Origin: CAZAOY01 sp964486925
GTDB taxonomy: Bacteria; Bacillota; Clostridia; Oscillospirales; Ruminococcaceae
Direction: 5' to 3'
NCBI GenBank assembly: GCA_964486925.1
Contig: CAZAOY010000064.1
Coordinates: 1-12,774, forward strand
DNA: 12,774 nucleotides
The position numbers and the translations under genes are program-made. Positions 12,720-12,774 of this stretch are shown one piece after another. Each line of letters begins with the position of its first letter. The stretch's first letter is position 1. The notes beneath the pieces were generated by a model. That model was not told the DNA's origin, did no database searches, and saw only the letters and a program-made list of their open reading frames with translations.

Positions 12720-12774
12720 GGGAGCATAGCTCAGCTGGGAGAGCATCTGCCTTACAAGCAGAGGGTCACAGGTT
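12720..12774 (+). tRNA. tRNA-Val (anticodon UAC), 3' end cut off by the window
   Basis: GGGAGCA acceptor strand, TA, D-stem GCTC/GAGC with loop AGCTGGGA, anticodon stem TCTGC/GCAGA with loop CTTACAA (anticodon TAC), variable loop GGGTC, and the first T-arm strand ACAGG followed by TT, where the window ends. It reads GUA-type Val codons. It is probably the first gene of a longer stable-RNA operon to the right. Confidence 0.93.

Overview
The window looks like a chromosomal segment from a low-GC Gram-positive bacterium, most likely a Clostridia-like member of the Bacillota. The signs are AT-rich intergenic DNA, strong AGGAGG-type ribosome binding sites, several textbook sigma-A promoters (TTGACA, 17 bp, TATAAT), intrinsic hairpin terminators, a YtrA-type GntR/ABC cassette and a type I-C CRISPR array. 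No species can be named from sequence alone, and I see no transposase, integrase or phage gene.

Layout. (1) 1-912: the leader-distal end of a type I-C CRISPR array, with 12 good 32-bp repeats followed by two decayed repeats. The leader and cas genes would lie to the left, outside the window. One spacer is present twice. (2) 919-4011, minus strand: a terminator, a 57-aa two-helix membrane protein, then (read right to left) a GntR regulator, an ABC ATPase and two membrane subunits. These last four form a tightly packed operon with its own consensus promoter. (3) 4133-7490, plus strand: a divergent promoter drives a short UvrA-like tandem ABC ATPase whose stop overlaps the start of a serine beta-lactamase-like hydrolase. 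A membrane-anchored alpha/beta hydrolase follows at 7602-8309. (4) 8344-10294: a perfect consensus promoter transcribes a roughly 290-nt structured leader. The leader contains a good candidate 35-codon peptide gene and ends in a strong intrinsic terminator 7 nt before the ribosome binding site of a PHP-family phosphoesterase gene. That gene is translationally coupled to a SAM methyltransferase gene. (5) 10385-11569: a GH130 mannoside-phosphorylase-like gene, with a palindromic operator candidate over its -10 box, a 5'-UTR hairpin and a 38-bp perfect palindrome as terminator. (6) 11645-12610: a Bax-inhibitor-1/YccA-like membrane protein with its own consensus promoter. (7) 12650-12774: a consensus promoter, an 11-bp dyad and the start of a tRNA-Val(UAC) gene cut by the window end.

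The most unusual element is the leader of the PHP/methyltransferase pair. It combines a strong promoter, a short ORF with a good ribosome binding site, long-range complementarity that can hide that ribosome binding site, and a terminator that must be read through. I recognise no known riboswitch or T-box class in it, so it is a candidate for an undescribed attenuation system or an independent small peptide/RNA gene. The other clear oddities are the eroding end and duplicated spacer of the CRISPR array, and the coupling of a reduced UvrA paralogue to a serine hydrolase.
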